DNA from: Streptomyces sp. SirexAA-E
GTDB taxonomy: Bacteria > Actinomycetota > Actinomycetes > Streptomycetales > Streptomycetaceae
Assembly: GCF_000177195.2 (NCBI RefSeq)
Contig: NC_015953.1
Coordinates: forward strand, 1,612,001-1,676,000
Length of the DNA stretch: 64,000 nt
Direction: 5' to 3'
Positions 1-8,159 of the stretch are shown here, in pieces. The position numbers and the translations under genes are program-made. Below the pieces are notes generated by a model. The model worked only from the letters and a program-made list of their open reading frames with translations. It ran no database searches and was not told the DNA's origin. Position 1 is the first letter of the stretch. Each line of letters starts with the position of its first letter.

Positions 1-762
1 GCGCTGGCCGAGGGGGCGCCGCTGCCGGCGGTGCTGGAGGCGCTGGGTGATCCGGAGGGCGGGCCGTACGGTGTGCCGCCGACGTTCGAGGACCTGGGGG
101 TGGACCGCGGGGTGGTGCGGTACGAGGTGGAGGTGCCGGGTCCGCGCCGGCCGTATCCGCTGGGCGTGCGGGGGCTGCGGGACCGGGCCGTGGTGTACGT
201 GGACGGGGTGCGGGCCGGGGTGCTCACCGAGGAGGACCACACCCTGGCGGAGCCGGTGGCGGGACCGGCCCGGGTGGAGTTGTGGGTCCAGTCGCTGGGG
301 CGGGTGAACTACGGGCCGCGGCTGGGTGAGCCGAAGGGGGTCACCGGCGGTGTGCTGCACGAGCGGCAGTATCTGCACGGGGTGCGGGCGCGGGCGCTGC
401 GGCTGGACGCGTTCGGGGAGCCGGGCGCGGTGGACGGCCGGGTGCCGTTCGGGGACGTGCGGGAGACGGGGCCGACGGGCCTGTTCCGGGGGTTCTTCGA
501 CCTCGCGGGTGTGGCGGGGACGGACCACGCGGGTCTGGAACTGCCGGGGTGGGCTTGCGGGTTCGTCTGGGTCAACGGGTTCTGCCTGGGCCGCTACCGG
601 TCGGTGGGGCCGCAGCGGACGCTGTACGTGCCGGGCCCGGTACTCCGCGAGGGTGTCAACGAGGTGTGGGTGCTGGAGCTGGAGGAGGCGGGGGCGCCGT
701 TCGCGGAGCTGGGCCCGGGGGCGCCGGTCAGGACGGGCGCCCCCGGGGTCGGTGCCGGGTGA
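1..762 (+). CDS. Beta-galactosidase, GH35 family, C-terminal part (5' end outside the window)
   Basis: The reading frame is open from base 1 to the TGA at 760-762, so about 253 residues of a larger protein are present. The visible part matches the C-terminal beta-sandwich region of glycoside hydrolase family 35 beta-galactosidases. It contains a galactose-binding-like stretch with an LPGWACGFVWVNGFCLGRYR segment near residues 180-200, followed by the family's usual ending in which a Gly/Pro turn leads to a NEVWVLELE strand. The catalytic TIM barrel would lie upstream, outside the window, so catalytic residues cannot be checked. The family releases terminal beta-galactose from oligo- or polysaccharides; whether this copy is cytoplasmic or secreted cannot be judged without the N-terminus. 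It converges with the trypsin gene, leaving only 4 bp between the stop codons. Confidence 0.85.
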   Translation, partial: ALAEGAPLPAVLEALGDPEGGPYGVPPTFEDLGVDRGVVRYEVEVPGPRRPYPLGVRGLRDRAVVYVDGVRAGVLTEEDHTLAEPVAGPARVELWVQSLGRVNYGPRLGEPKGVTGGVLHERQYLHGVRARALRLDAFGEPGAVDGRVPFGDVRETGPTGLFRGFFDLAGVAGTDHAGLELPGWACGFVWVNGFCLGRYRSVGPQRTLYVPGPVLREGVNEVWVLELEEAGAPFAELGPGAPVRTGAPGVGAG

Positions 763-766
763 GCGG

Positions 767-1624
<858 letters not shown>

Positions 1625-1784
1625 TCATGCCCGCGACAAGAACGGGTCCGATTATCGGGATGGGATGACCGCTCACACAAGGCATGCTTTTCGGCCAGGA
1701 CCGGCGCCCCCGCCAACCCGTACGCCACGGCGCGCGTCCCCCTACAGTGAGGTGCACCGGTTGCCGTCGACAGGGGGTCCGGAC

Positions 1785-2696
1785 GTGAGTGAAGCCGGCG
1801 GTGGCGGCGGCCCGGTCGTGCACGGGTTCCCCCACCTGGACACCGTCCGGTCCGCGATCACCGCGCTCTACCGGCGGCTGACCCCGGACGGTGTGCACAC
1901 GTACGCCACCTCCCTCGTCCCCGCGGACGCCGCGTTCGCGGACACGGACGACCTGTACCCCGGCGCCCAGCGGGTGGCGCACGCCCTGGTCGAGCACCTG
2001 CGGCTGCCGCAGGCCCGCGTCGTCGTCGGCTTCCGGCGGATGGAGCACGCCGCCTCCGTCGAACTCACCGCGGGCCCCGAGTACTTCGTCGAGCTGAACG
2101 ACCGCTTCCGCACGCACCGCAGGGACATCGGGGCCGCGCTGGCCCACGAGATCACCCATGTCCTGCTGCACCGGCTGGGCCTGGAGTTCCCCGGGACCCG
2201 CGCCAACGAGATCCTCACCGACACGGTGACGGCCTATCTCGGCGCGGGCTGGCTGCTGCTGGACGCCTTCCGGCAGGACGCGACGTCCAGTCAGAAGCTG
2301 GGCTACCTGACGCCGGAGGAGTTCGGGTACGTCCTCGCGAAGCGGGCGCTGGCCTTCGGCGAGGACCCCTCGGTGTGGTTCACCAGCCCGCAGGCGTACA
2401 CGGCGTACACCGAGGGCCGGGCGAAGGCACTGGGCGACCTGCGCCGCCCGCCGCTGACCACCGCGGGCCGGCCGGGCCGCCGCCGCTACGCCCGGGACCG
2501 GCGCCGTGCCCTCGATCACCCGGGTCCCGGCACCGGCGCGGCACCGGGCGAGGGGTACGCCTTCGAGGACGGCCCCGACGGTCTGCGGGTCTCGTTCGCG
2601 TGCCCCACCTGCCACCAGCGGGTCCGTGTCCCGGTCCGGGGCCGGGTGCGCGCCCGGTGCGGGCTGTGCCGGACGGTTCTGGAGTGCGACACCTGA
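1785..2696 (+). CDS. Zinc metalloprotease-like protein with HExxH motif and C-terminal zinc ribbon
   Basis: A 303-residue cytoplasmic protein read from GTG at 1785, which has an AGGGGGT ribosome-binding site 7 nt upstream; a longer frame from 1569 has no support. Residues 121-125 are HEITH inside a hydrophobic helix (AALAHEITHVLLHRLG), the zinc-binding and catalytic signature of gluzincin-type metallopeptidases. A downstream helix with NEILTDTVTAYLG could supply the third ligand. The last 60 residues hold two CxxC knuckles (CPTC and CGLC) that look like a zinc ribbon. No signal peptide is seen. I do not recognise a named family, and substrate and role are unknown. No strong terminator separates it from the next gene, so read-through is possible. 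Confidence 0.7.
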   Translation: MSEAGGGGGPVVHGFPHLDTVRSAITALYRRLTPDGVHTYATSLVPADAAFADTDDLYPGAQRVAHALVEHLRLPQARVVVGFRRMEHAASVELTAGPEYFVELNDRFRTHRRDIGAALAHEITHVLLHRLGLEFPGTRANEILTDTVTAYLGAGWLLLDAFRQDATSSQKLGYLTPEEFGYVLAKRALAFGEDPSVWFTSPQAYTAYTEGRAKALGDLRRPPLTTAGRPGRRRYARDRRRALDHPGPGTGAAPGEGYAFEDGPDGLRVSFACPTCHQRVRVPVRGRVRARCGLCRTVLECDT

Positions 2697-2722
2697 GCGA
2701 CGGGGACCGTTCCGGTTCGCCG

Positions 2723-2728
2723 TAGGGT
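2723..2728 (+). promoter_or_regulatory. -10-like hexamer TAGGGT of a probable leaderless promoter
   Basis: TAGGGT ends 6 nt before the ATG of the ankyrin-repeat gene and no Shine-Dalgarno sequence is present. This spacing puts the transcription start at or next to the A of ATG. No clear -35 element was found. Confidence 0.45.
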
Positions 2729-2734
2729 CGTTGC

Positions 2735-3808
2735 ATGAAGAACGAACCTGCCGGTGACGCGCACAGCCTGTTCGAGGCGCTGTACGAGGGCGACAGCGCC
2801 GTCGTGCGGGCGTTGAGGGCCGGCGCGTCCGCGGAGGCCCGCGACGAGGACGGGACCAGCGCCCTGTACCTGGCGTCCGTACAGGACCTGCCCGGCACGG
2901 TGCGGCTGCTGCTGGCCGCGGGCGCGGACCCGGACCGGCCGAGCGGCCCGGACGAGGGCGACCTGCCGCTGTGCGGGGCGGCCTGCGGCGGCCACACCGA
3001 GGTGGTGGAAGCACTGCTGGCGGCCGGGGCGGACCCGGACCTGCGGGAGGACCTCGGCTTCACGGCACTGCGCTGGGCGGCCGGCCTGGGGCATGCCCGG
3101 ATCGCGGAACTGCTGCTCGACCAGGGGGCGGACCCCGGCCTGCCCGGCCCTCGGGACGAACCGCCGCTGGTGGTCGCGGCCCGCCGGGGGTCGCTGCCGA
3201 CGGTGCGGGTGCTGCTCCGTTACCGCGCCCCGGGGCTGGCACAGGCGCTGGAGGAGGCCCGGCGGATGCTGACGGTGGACGTCGAGCAGGAGTTGCTGCG
3301 CTCCCTGGAGGCGCTGCACGGTCCCGGTCACGAGAGCGCGGTGCGCCGCGCACCGGTGCCGGGCGGGGTCCTCGTCACGGTCGAACTGCTGCGGGACGGT
3401 ACGCCGTTCGCGGGTCAGGACCAGGAGACGGGGCACGGCGCGATCGCCACGCTGCTGGAGGAGGAGCTGGGGCTGCACGCGCCGTTCGAGGAGCTGGCGG
3501 TCCGGGCCCTGCGCGGCCGGGACCCCGGCCTGGACGACTGGCGGGAGACGGTCAGGGTGCTGCGGCTGCGCGGCGACGAGGAGACGTTCCAGGCCGCCGC
3601 CGCCTGGGCGGCCGACGCGGACCCGCTGCGGCAGATGCTCGGCGCCCAGGTGCTGGCCCGGCTCGGCTTCCGGGAGGACGAGAAGCCGTTCGCGGCCCGG
3701 GCGGTACCGCTGCTGCGGATCCTGGCCCGCGACGCCGTCGACCCGGCGGCGGCCGAGGCGGCGACCCGCGCAATCGACGCCTACGCGCCCCGTGCCACCG
3801 CGCCGTGA
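2735..3808 (+). CDS. Ankyrin-repeat protein with C-terminal helical-repeat region
   Basis: A 357-residue protein. Residues about 10-170 form at least four ankyrin repeats, recognisable by recurring (A/G)LxxAGADP and LLLAAGADPD-type helices and turns (for example VEALLAAGADPDLRED followed by GFTALRWAAGLGHARIAELLLDQGADP). The C-terminal half has alternating amphipathic helices resembling HEAT-type repeats, with a DDWRETVRVLRLRGDEETF stretch. Such proteins are usually scaffolds for protein-protein contacts; no catalytic motif is visible. Streptomyces chromosomes often encode proteins with this layout, but a specific function is not known to me. The start codon is the ATG preceded by the TAGGGT box, without a ribosome-binding site. 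Confidence 0.85.
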   Translation: MKNEPAGDAHSLFEALYEGDSAVVRALRAGASAEARDEDGTSALYLASVQDLPGTVRLLLAAGADPDRPSGPDEGDLPLCGAACGGHTEVVEALLAAGADPDLREDLGFTALRWAAGLGHARIAELLLDQGADPGLPGPRDEPPLVVAARRGSLPTVRVLLRYRAPGLAQALEEARRMLTVDVEQELLRSLEALHGPGHESAVRRAPVPGGVLVTVELLRDGTPFAGQDQETGHGAIATLLEEELGLHAPFEELAVRALRGRDPGLDDWRETVRVLRLRGDEETFQAAAAWAADADPLRQMLGAQVLARLGFREDEKPFAARAVPLLRILARDAVDPAAAEAATRAIDAYAPRATAP

Positions 3809-3894
3809 CCCGCGCCCGACGGGACGGAAGTCCCAGGACGCGCGACGGAGAGGGACTACGGCTCGGGCCCGTTACACGGCGGCGCCGCGCGGCC

Positions 3895-3900
3895 TAGCGT
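3895..3900 (+). promoter_or_regulatory. -10-like hexamer TAGCGT of a probable leaderless promoter
   Basis: TAGCGT lies 7 nt before the ATG of the questin-oxidase-like gene, with no ribosome-binding site between. This is the geometry expected for a leaderless mRNA. No convincing -35 box is visible. Confidence 0.45.
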
Positions 3901-3907
3901 CTCGGCC

Positions 3908-4918
3908 ATGGATACGTCAGGCACCCTCGACGAGGCACTCCTACGACTGCACCACTGGGGCCCGGAACGGCTCGGACGCCTCACCAACCACGCGCCGATG
4001 GCGGTCGAGGCCCTCGCCTCGCACGGGCAGGGGCGGTCCGTGCACCGCTGGCTCGACACCTACGCGGACAAGCTGGAGGAGTTCCCGCCCGGCCTGGAAG
4101 CGGTCACGGCGGAGAACTGGCGCGGCGCCCTCGGTGATCCGCGCCGCGCCGCCGACTGGATCGGCCACTTCGGGCACGAGATCGCCGAGCAGCCCTGGCG
4201 CGAGGTGCTCACCCGCTGGTGGCCCCGCCTCCTGCCCGGCATGTACGGAGGGTCGACGCATCCGGTGATCCGGGTGGGCCACGCCGTCCGTACCCTGCTG
4301 GCGGGCGAGCCCACCGGGCCGCGGCTGGCCGAGCTCGCCCACGGCCTGGGCTACTGGGCCGCGCGCCACCGGCCGGTCGCGGACCTGGAGCCGCTGCCCG
4401 GCGCCGACAGCGCCGCCGCCGCCCTCGACGCGGTGCCGCCCCTCGCCGTACGGGAGGGGGGCTTCCCCGACCGCCTGGGCCGGGTCAGGAGCCTGCCGGT
4501 GTGGGCGGCGTCGGTCTCGGACCCGGATGCGGCTCGGCGGCACCTGGCCGAACTGGTGCGGGCGGCCACCCACCGGTACGCCACCCACGGCCACGGCGAC
4601 GCGACGATGCTGGTGCACGCCGCCACGGCACCGAACGCGGTCCTGCGGACCCTGCCCGCGCTCCCCCGGCGGCTGTGGGTGCCGAGCCTGCGGGCCACGT
4701 GGACGGCGTCCGCGGCCGTGACAGCCATGTACGCGCCCAACACGCCGGTCGTGTACACCGCGCCGGGCACCTTCGGTCCGGAGGAGGTCTTCGAACGGGC
4801 CCTGGCGCACGGCGACGAGCACGTCATCAAGCTGACCGACACGGCCCTGGACGTCGGCGACGACCGGGCCCTGGCGGCGGCGCTGCGCTCCGTCGAGCTG
4901 AGCGAACCGCTGCGCTGA
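3908..4918 (+). CDS. Questin oxidase-like family protein (DUF4243)
   Basis: A 336-residue protein whose N-terminal HHWGPERLGRLTNHAPMAVEALASHG and internal GHEIAEQPWREVLTRWWPRLLPG segments match the questin-oxidase-like (DUF4243) family. Fungal members catalyse a Baeyer-Villiger-type ring opening of questin. Bacterial members are mostly uncharacterised, so the oxidase role is only a family inference. Conserved His residues are scattered in HxxxH-like contexts (for example ATHRYATHGHGD), which could bind metal. There is no signal peptide. The gene is monocistronic, preceded by a leaderless-type promoter box and followed by a strong hairpin at 4980-5022. Confidence 0.75.
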   Translation: MDTSGTLDEALLRLHHWGPERLGRLTNHAPMAVEALASHGQGRSVHRWLDTYADKLEEFPPGLEAVTAENWRGALGDPRRAADWIGHFGHEIAEQPWREVLTRWWPRLLPGMYGGSTHPVIRVGHAVRTLLAGEPTGPRLAELAHGLGYWAARHRPVADLEPLPGADSAAAALDAVPPLAVREGGFPDRLGRVRSLPVWAASVSDPDAARRHLAELVRAATHRYATHGHGDATMLVHAATAPNAVLRTLPALPRRLWVPSLRATWTASAAVTAMYAPNTPVVYTAPGTFGPEEVFERALAHGDEHVIKLTDTALDVGDDRALAAALRSVELSEPLR

Positions 4919-4979
4919 GAGCGCCGCTCCCCCGCCGTCTCCCGTCACCGGGGCCTTCCGTCAAGGGAGGCACCGAAAC

Positions 4980-5022
4980 GGCCCGGAGGACCTGCCCCGA
5001 GACGGGTCAGGTCCTCCGGGCC
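4980..5022. terminator. Bidirectional terminator between the questin-oxidase-like and helicase genes
   Basis: A perfect 15-bp inverted repeat (GGCCCGGAGGACCTG / CAGGTCCTCCGGGCC) with a 13-nt loop lies between two convergent genes. No long U tract follows, as is usual for Streptomyces terminators. Confidence 0.8.
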
Positions 5023-5046
5023 GTCATCGGCCGTCCGCGTGGCGGG

Positions 5047-6684
5047 TCAGGCGGCCCGGCGGCCACGCGCGGGCGCGCCGTCGGCGCGGCCGGAACCGGC
5101 CCGGCGGGCGGTGCCGCCCGCACCACCGCGTGCCGCGCCACCGCGCGTGGCACCGGCGCCCGAGCCCCCTCGGGCGCCGCCGCCCTGCGTGGCGCCTCCG
5201 GCCGCTCCGGTACCCGTGCCCGTGCGGCGGCGTCCCCGGCCCCGGCTGCCCGAGCGGGGCGCGCCGGCCGCACCGGCGGCCCCGCCGCGGGCGCGCGGCG
5301 CCGGCTGCGTCGGCTGCGGCACCTCGACGACGACGGCGACGCCGGACGGCTCACGGGCGCCCGTGATCCGGCTGAGCTCCTCGTCGCTGGACTTGATCCG
5401 GGTGGTGCGCGGCGCGATGCCCGCGTCCGCCATCAGCCGAGTCATCTCCCGCTTCTCCTCCGGAAGCACCAGGGTGACGACGCTGCCGGACTCCCCGGCG
5501 CGGGCGGTGCGTCCGCCGCGGTGGAGGTAGTCCTTGTGGTCGGTCGGCGGGTCCACGTTGACGACCAGGTCCAGGTCGTCGACGTGGATGCCGCGTGCCG
5601 CCACGTTCGTCGCGACCAGCGCGGTGACCTGGCCGTTCTTGAACTGGTCCAGGGTCCGGTTGCGCTGCGGCTGGGACCTGCCGCCGTGCAGGGCCGCGGC
5701 GCGCACACCGCTGGCGAGCAGCCGCTTGGCGAAGCGGTCGGCGGCGCGCTTGGTGTCCACGAACATGATCACCCGGCCCTCCCGGGCGGCGATCCTGGTG
5801 GCGACGGCCTTCTTGTCCGTCTCGTCCGCCACGTGCAGCACGTGGTGCTCCATGGTGGTGACGGCGCCCGCGGACGGGTCGACGGAGTGCACGACCGGGT
5901 CGGTGAGGAACATCTTGACCAGCCGGTCGATGTTCTTGTCGAGGGTCGCGGAGAACAGCATCCGCTGTCCGTCCGGCTCGACCTGCTTGAGCAGGGCGAC
6001 GACCTGCGGCATGAAGCCCATGTCGGCCATCTGGTCGGCCTCGTCGAGCACCGTGACGGTGACCTCGTCGAGACGGCAGTCGCCGCGCTCGATGAGGTCC
6101 TTGAGCCGGCCCGGCGTGGCGACGAGCACCTCGGCGCCCCGGCGCAGCGATCCGGCCTGGCGGCTGATCGACATGCCGCCGACGACGGTGGCGACGCGCA
6201 GGTTCACGGAGGTCGCGTACGGCGTCAGCGCGTCGGTCACCTGCTGGGCGAGCTCGCGGGTGGGGACGAGGACCATGGCCAGCGGGGCGTGCGGCTGGGC
6301 GCGGCGGCCGGCGGTACGGGCGAGCAGCGCCAGGCCGAAGGCGAGGGTCTTGCCGGAGCCGGTACGGCCGCGGCCGAGGATGTCGCGGCCCGCCAGCGAG
6401 TTCGGCAGGGTGGCGCCCTGGATCGGGAACGGCTCGGTCACCCCCTGCGCGGCGAGGGTCTTCAGCAGCGCGCCCGGCATGTCCAGCGCGTCGAACGTGT
6501 CGGCGGCGGGCAGCGCGGGGGTGAGGGTCTCGGGCAGGGCGAACTCGCCGCCCTGGGCGGGTACGGACTTGCGGCGGGGCGCGCCGCGGCCGGCTCCCCG
6601 GGGGTTCTGCTGCGACCGGTCGGTGCCGCGGCCCTTGACGGGGCGGTTGCGGGTCGGTCGGTCCTGGCGTTCGAAACGGGTCAT
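5047..6684 (-). CDS. DEAD-box ATP-dependent RNA helicase
   Basis: A 545-residue protein starting at the ATG at 6684, which has an AGGAGG ribosome-binding site 11 nt upstream; the longer open frame is not supported. Motifs appear in order: Q-motif region GVTEPFPIQ, motif I GRTGSGKT, PTRELAQQ, TPGRL, DEAD in VLDEADQM, SAT in FSATLDK, then ATNVAARGIHVDDLD and HRGGRTARAGESG in the second RecA domain. The last 110 residues are a basic, Gly/Arg/Ala-rich tail likely to bind RNA nonspecifically. It probably unwinds RNA during ribosome assembly or mRNA turnover in the cytoplasm. It lies downstream of and co-oriented with a cold-shock protein gene, a common actinobacterial pairing suggesting a cold-stress role. 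It is RhlE/DbpA-like, but the exact subfamily is not certain. Confidence 0.93.
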   Translation of the reverse strand: MTRFERQDRPTRNRPVKGRGTDRSQQNPRGAGRGAPRRKSVPAQGGEFALPETLTPALPAADTFDALDMPGALLKTLAAQGVTEPFPIQGATLPNSLAGRDILGRGRTGSGKTLAFGLALLARTAGRRAQPHAPLAMVLVPTRELAQQVTDALTPYATSVNLRVATVVGGMSISRQAGSLRRGAEVLVATPGRLKDLIERGDCRLDEVTVTVLDEADQMADMGFMPQVVALLKQVEPDGQRMLFSATLDKNIDRLVKMFLTDPVVHSVDPSAGAVTTMEHHVLHVADETDKKAVATRIAAREGRVIMFVDTKRAADRFAKRLLASGVRAAALHGGRSQPQRNRTLDQFKNGQVTALVATNVAARGIHVDDLDLVVNVDPPTDHKDYLHRGGRTARAGESGSVVTLVLPEEKREMTRLMADAGIAPRTTRIKSSDEELSRITGAREPSGVAVVVEVPQPTQPAPRARGGAAGAAGAPRSGSRGRGRRRTGTGTGAAGGATQGGGARGGSGAGATRGGAARGGAGGTARRAGSGRADGAPARGRRAA

Positions 6685-6825
6685 ACGGAATTGCCCTCCT
6701 GGGGGATTCCTGGGTTTCTGCCGACTGCAGCGGACTGCTTGATGTGCGCCCCAGGATGCGAGCACGGAGCAGTTGTCCCCGGGTACGGAGACGCCGGGTA
6801 CGGAGTGAGCCGGAAACAGCACAAA

Positions 6826-6858
6826 CCGGGGCCCGCACCGTGAAGGTGCGAGCCCCGG
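6826..6858 (-). terminator. Terminator-like hairpin downstream of the cold-shock gene
   Basis: A 14-bp stem with one mismatch and a 5-nt loop sits 22 bp after the cold-shock stop codon. On the transcribed strand it is followed by TTTGT. It would end most cold-shock transcripts before the helicase gene, leaving some read-through possible. Confidence 0.75.
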
Positions 6859-6880
6859 CTGCGAGGTACGCGTCCGGAGA

Positions 6881-7084
6881 TTAGGCCGGGACGATGTTCT
6901 CCGCCTGCGGGCCCTTCTGGCCCTGCGTGACGTCGAAGGAGACCTTCTGGCCCTCCTGGAGCTCACGGAAGCCCGAGGTGGCGATGTTGGAGTAGTGGGC
7001 GAAGACGTCGGCGCCGCCGCCGTCCTGCTCGATGAAGCCGAAGCCCTTTTCCGAGTTGAACCACTTCACGGTTCCAGTAGCCAT
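6881..7084 (-). CDS. Cold-shock domain protein (CspA family)
   Basis: A 67-residue single cold-shock domain with both RNA-binding motifs: RNP1 in KGFGFIEQD and RNP2-like VFAHYSNI, plus the canonical [18 protein letters not shown] start. Length and sequence are typical of Streptomyces Csp proteins (SC7.0/CspA type). It binds single-stranded nucleic acid and acts as an RNA chaperone in the cytoplasm. A strong AGGAG ribosome-binding site precedes the ATG. The gene has a long leader of about 120 nt, with a promoter at 7213-7241 and a 5'-terminal hairpin at 7184-7211. It is likely an abundant, separately transcribed message, with the DEAD-box helicase downstream. Confidence 0.96.
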   Translation of the reverse strand: MATGTVKWFNSEKGFGFIEQDGGGADVFAHYSNIATSGFRELQEGQKVSFDVTQGQKGPQAENIVPA

Positions 7085-7183
7085 GTCATTCTCCTAAAAG
7101 AGGTGCAGTGCCGGAAATCCGCACTTTACGGATTCCAAGTCGCCGCATTGAGCCCCATCCGGAGAAAGCCGGAAAACAATAAA

Positions 7184-7211
7184 GCGCCTGAAGGAAGTTC
7201 CCGTCAGGCGC
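7184..7211 (-). promoter_or_regulatory. 5'-leader stem-loop of the cold-shock mRNA
   Basis: A perfect 8-bp inverted repeat (GCGCCTGA / TCAGGCGC) with a 12-nt loop. On the transcribed strand it is followed at once by TTTATTGTTTTCC, a U-rich run unusual in this genome. Because the predicted start site lies at about 7206-7211, the stem would sit at the extreme 5' end of the mRNA. It could be a stability element, a cold-responsive switch or an attenuator. Confidence 0.55.
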
Positions 7212-7212
7212 A

Positions 7213-7241
7213 CATAATGTTCATGGGTACCAAAACTGCAA
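7213..7241 (-). promoter_or_regulatory. Promoter of the cold-shock gene
   Basis: On the minus strand, TTGCAG and ATTATG are separated by 17 bp (or TTGCAG and CATTAT by 16). This is a good match to a housekeeping (HrdB-type) Streptomyces promoter, about 130 bp upstream of the ATG. Confidence 0.6.
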
Positions 7242-7420
7242 CTCGGCAACCGTAGCACGTTCTGGCCGTCTGCGGTGGATCATGACGCCCCGATCTTCCG
7301 GAAGGGATGCGGGCGGGCCCGCCCCCGCCGCGTGGAACCGCGGCAGAAGGGGCTCTGACCTGCGGCGGCGGAGAGGGCGGGGACCGGGCGTCCCGCCGCG
7401 TCGGTCCGCACCGCCGCGTG

Positions 7421-7921
7421 TCACTCCTCACGCGGCGGCCTGTCGTCCCCCGTCCGGCGCAGGGTGCGCAGCGGCCGGCCGGGCCGCCACACCTGGAGGA
7501 CGATCTCGTCGCCGTCGAGCCCGGTGCGGACCACCTCGTCGGGCTCGGCGCGAAAGAGCAGGAAGGGCTCCGGCGGCGAGGTGTCCTCGACGAAGCGGGC
7601 CAGCACGGCGGGGTCGGTCACCTCGACCGCCCGGCCGGACACCCGGACGTCGCCGTCGGCCATCTCCGCGCCGGGCCCGGGGTTGGCGTGGAGGGCGAAG
7701 CGCGGGTCGCGGCGCAGGTCCAGGGCCTTGCGGGAGTTCGGCATCATGCCGAGCCACAGCTCGCCCCGCCCGAACGACGCCTCCAACCCGGTGACCCGGG
7801 GCGATCCGTCCTTGCGCAGGGTCGCCAGGACGTGGTGCCGGTACTGCCGGAACCGTTCCCGCACGGTGTCGGCGAAGGCCGGCTGCTCCGCGCGGAAGTC
7901 TTTCCACGAACTCGTCGTCAT
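7421..7921 (-). CDS. Pyridoxamine 5'-phosphate oxidase-fold (PPOX) family protein
   Basis: A 166-residue protein with the split beta-barrel flavin/F420-binding layout of PPOX proteins: an N-terminal helix (VRERFRQYRHHVLATLRKDGSPRVTGLEASF) entering strands, then GELWLGMMPNSRKALDLRRDPRFALH, the typical region contacting the cofactor phosphate. Family members reduce or oxidise small molecules, or bind haem or F420; the substrate cannot be deduced. The ATG at 7921 is chosen because the protein aligns from MTTSSWKDF; an AGGAGG lies about 27 nt upstream with no in-frame start nearer to it, so the exact start is a little uncertain. It is monocistronic, downstream of a region divergent from the rhomboid gene. 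Confidence 0.8.
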   Translation of the reverse strand: MTTSSWKDFRAEQPAFADTVRERFRQYRHHVLATLRKDGSPRVTGLEASFGRGELWLGMMPNSRKALDLRRDPRFALHANPGPGAEMADGDVRVSGRAVEVTDPAVLARFVEDTSPPEPFLLFRAEPDEVVRTGLDGDEIVLQVWRPGRPLRTLRRTGDDRPPREE

Positions 7922-8159
7922 GCACCCATGGAACCCGGTAATCCCGACACCTCCTGTCCCCTTTTCCGGCGCGTCGTCAGCCGGCCCCGCGCCGCCGTGG
8001 GTATCCCCGACCCGAGGCACACGGGGGACGGCGCCCCGCGCCGGCCGGCCGCGGGTGCCCGGCCGACCCAGGTGCGCCTCGGGTCACCGGTGTTCGCTAT
8101 CTTGAGCGCCGCCGCCCGCCGCGGCCTCTGCTGCCCGTCCACGAATGAAGGAGCCGGCC

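Larger units (their letters stand above)
7085..7420. other. 336-bp intergenic region: cold-shock gene promoter and leader
   Basis: The left half holds the cold-shock leader, hairpin and promoter. The part from about 7245 to 7420 is GC-rich, with short self-complementary runs, and contains no ORF or further signal that I can support. Confidence 0.6.

Noticed and set aside
1688..1697. AdpA-like site (TGGCCGAAAA on the minus strand) upstream of the trypsin gene
   Set aside because: Two mismatches to the AdpA consensus; chance occurrence cannot be excluded without a footprint.
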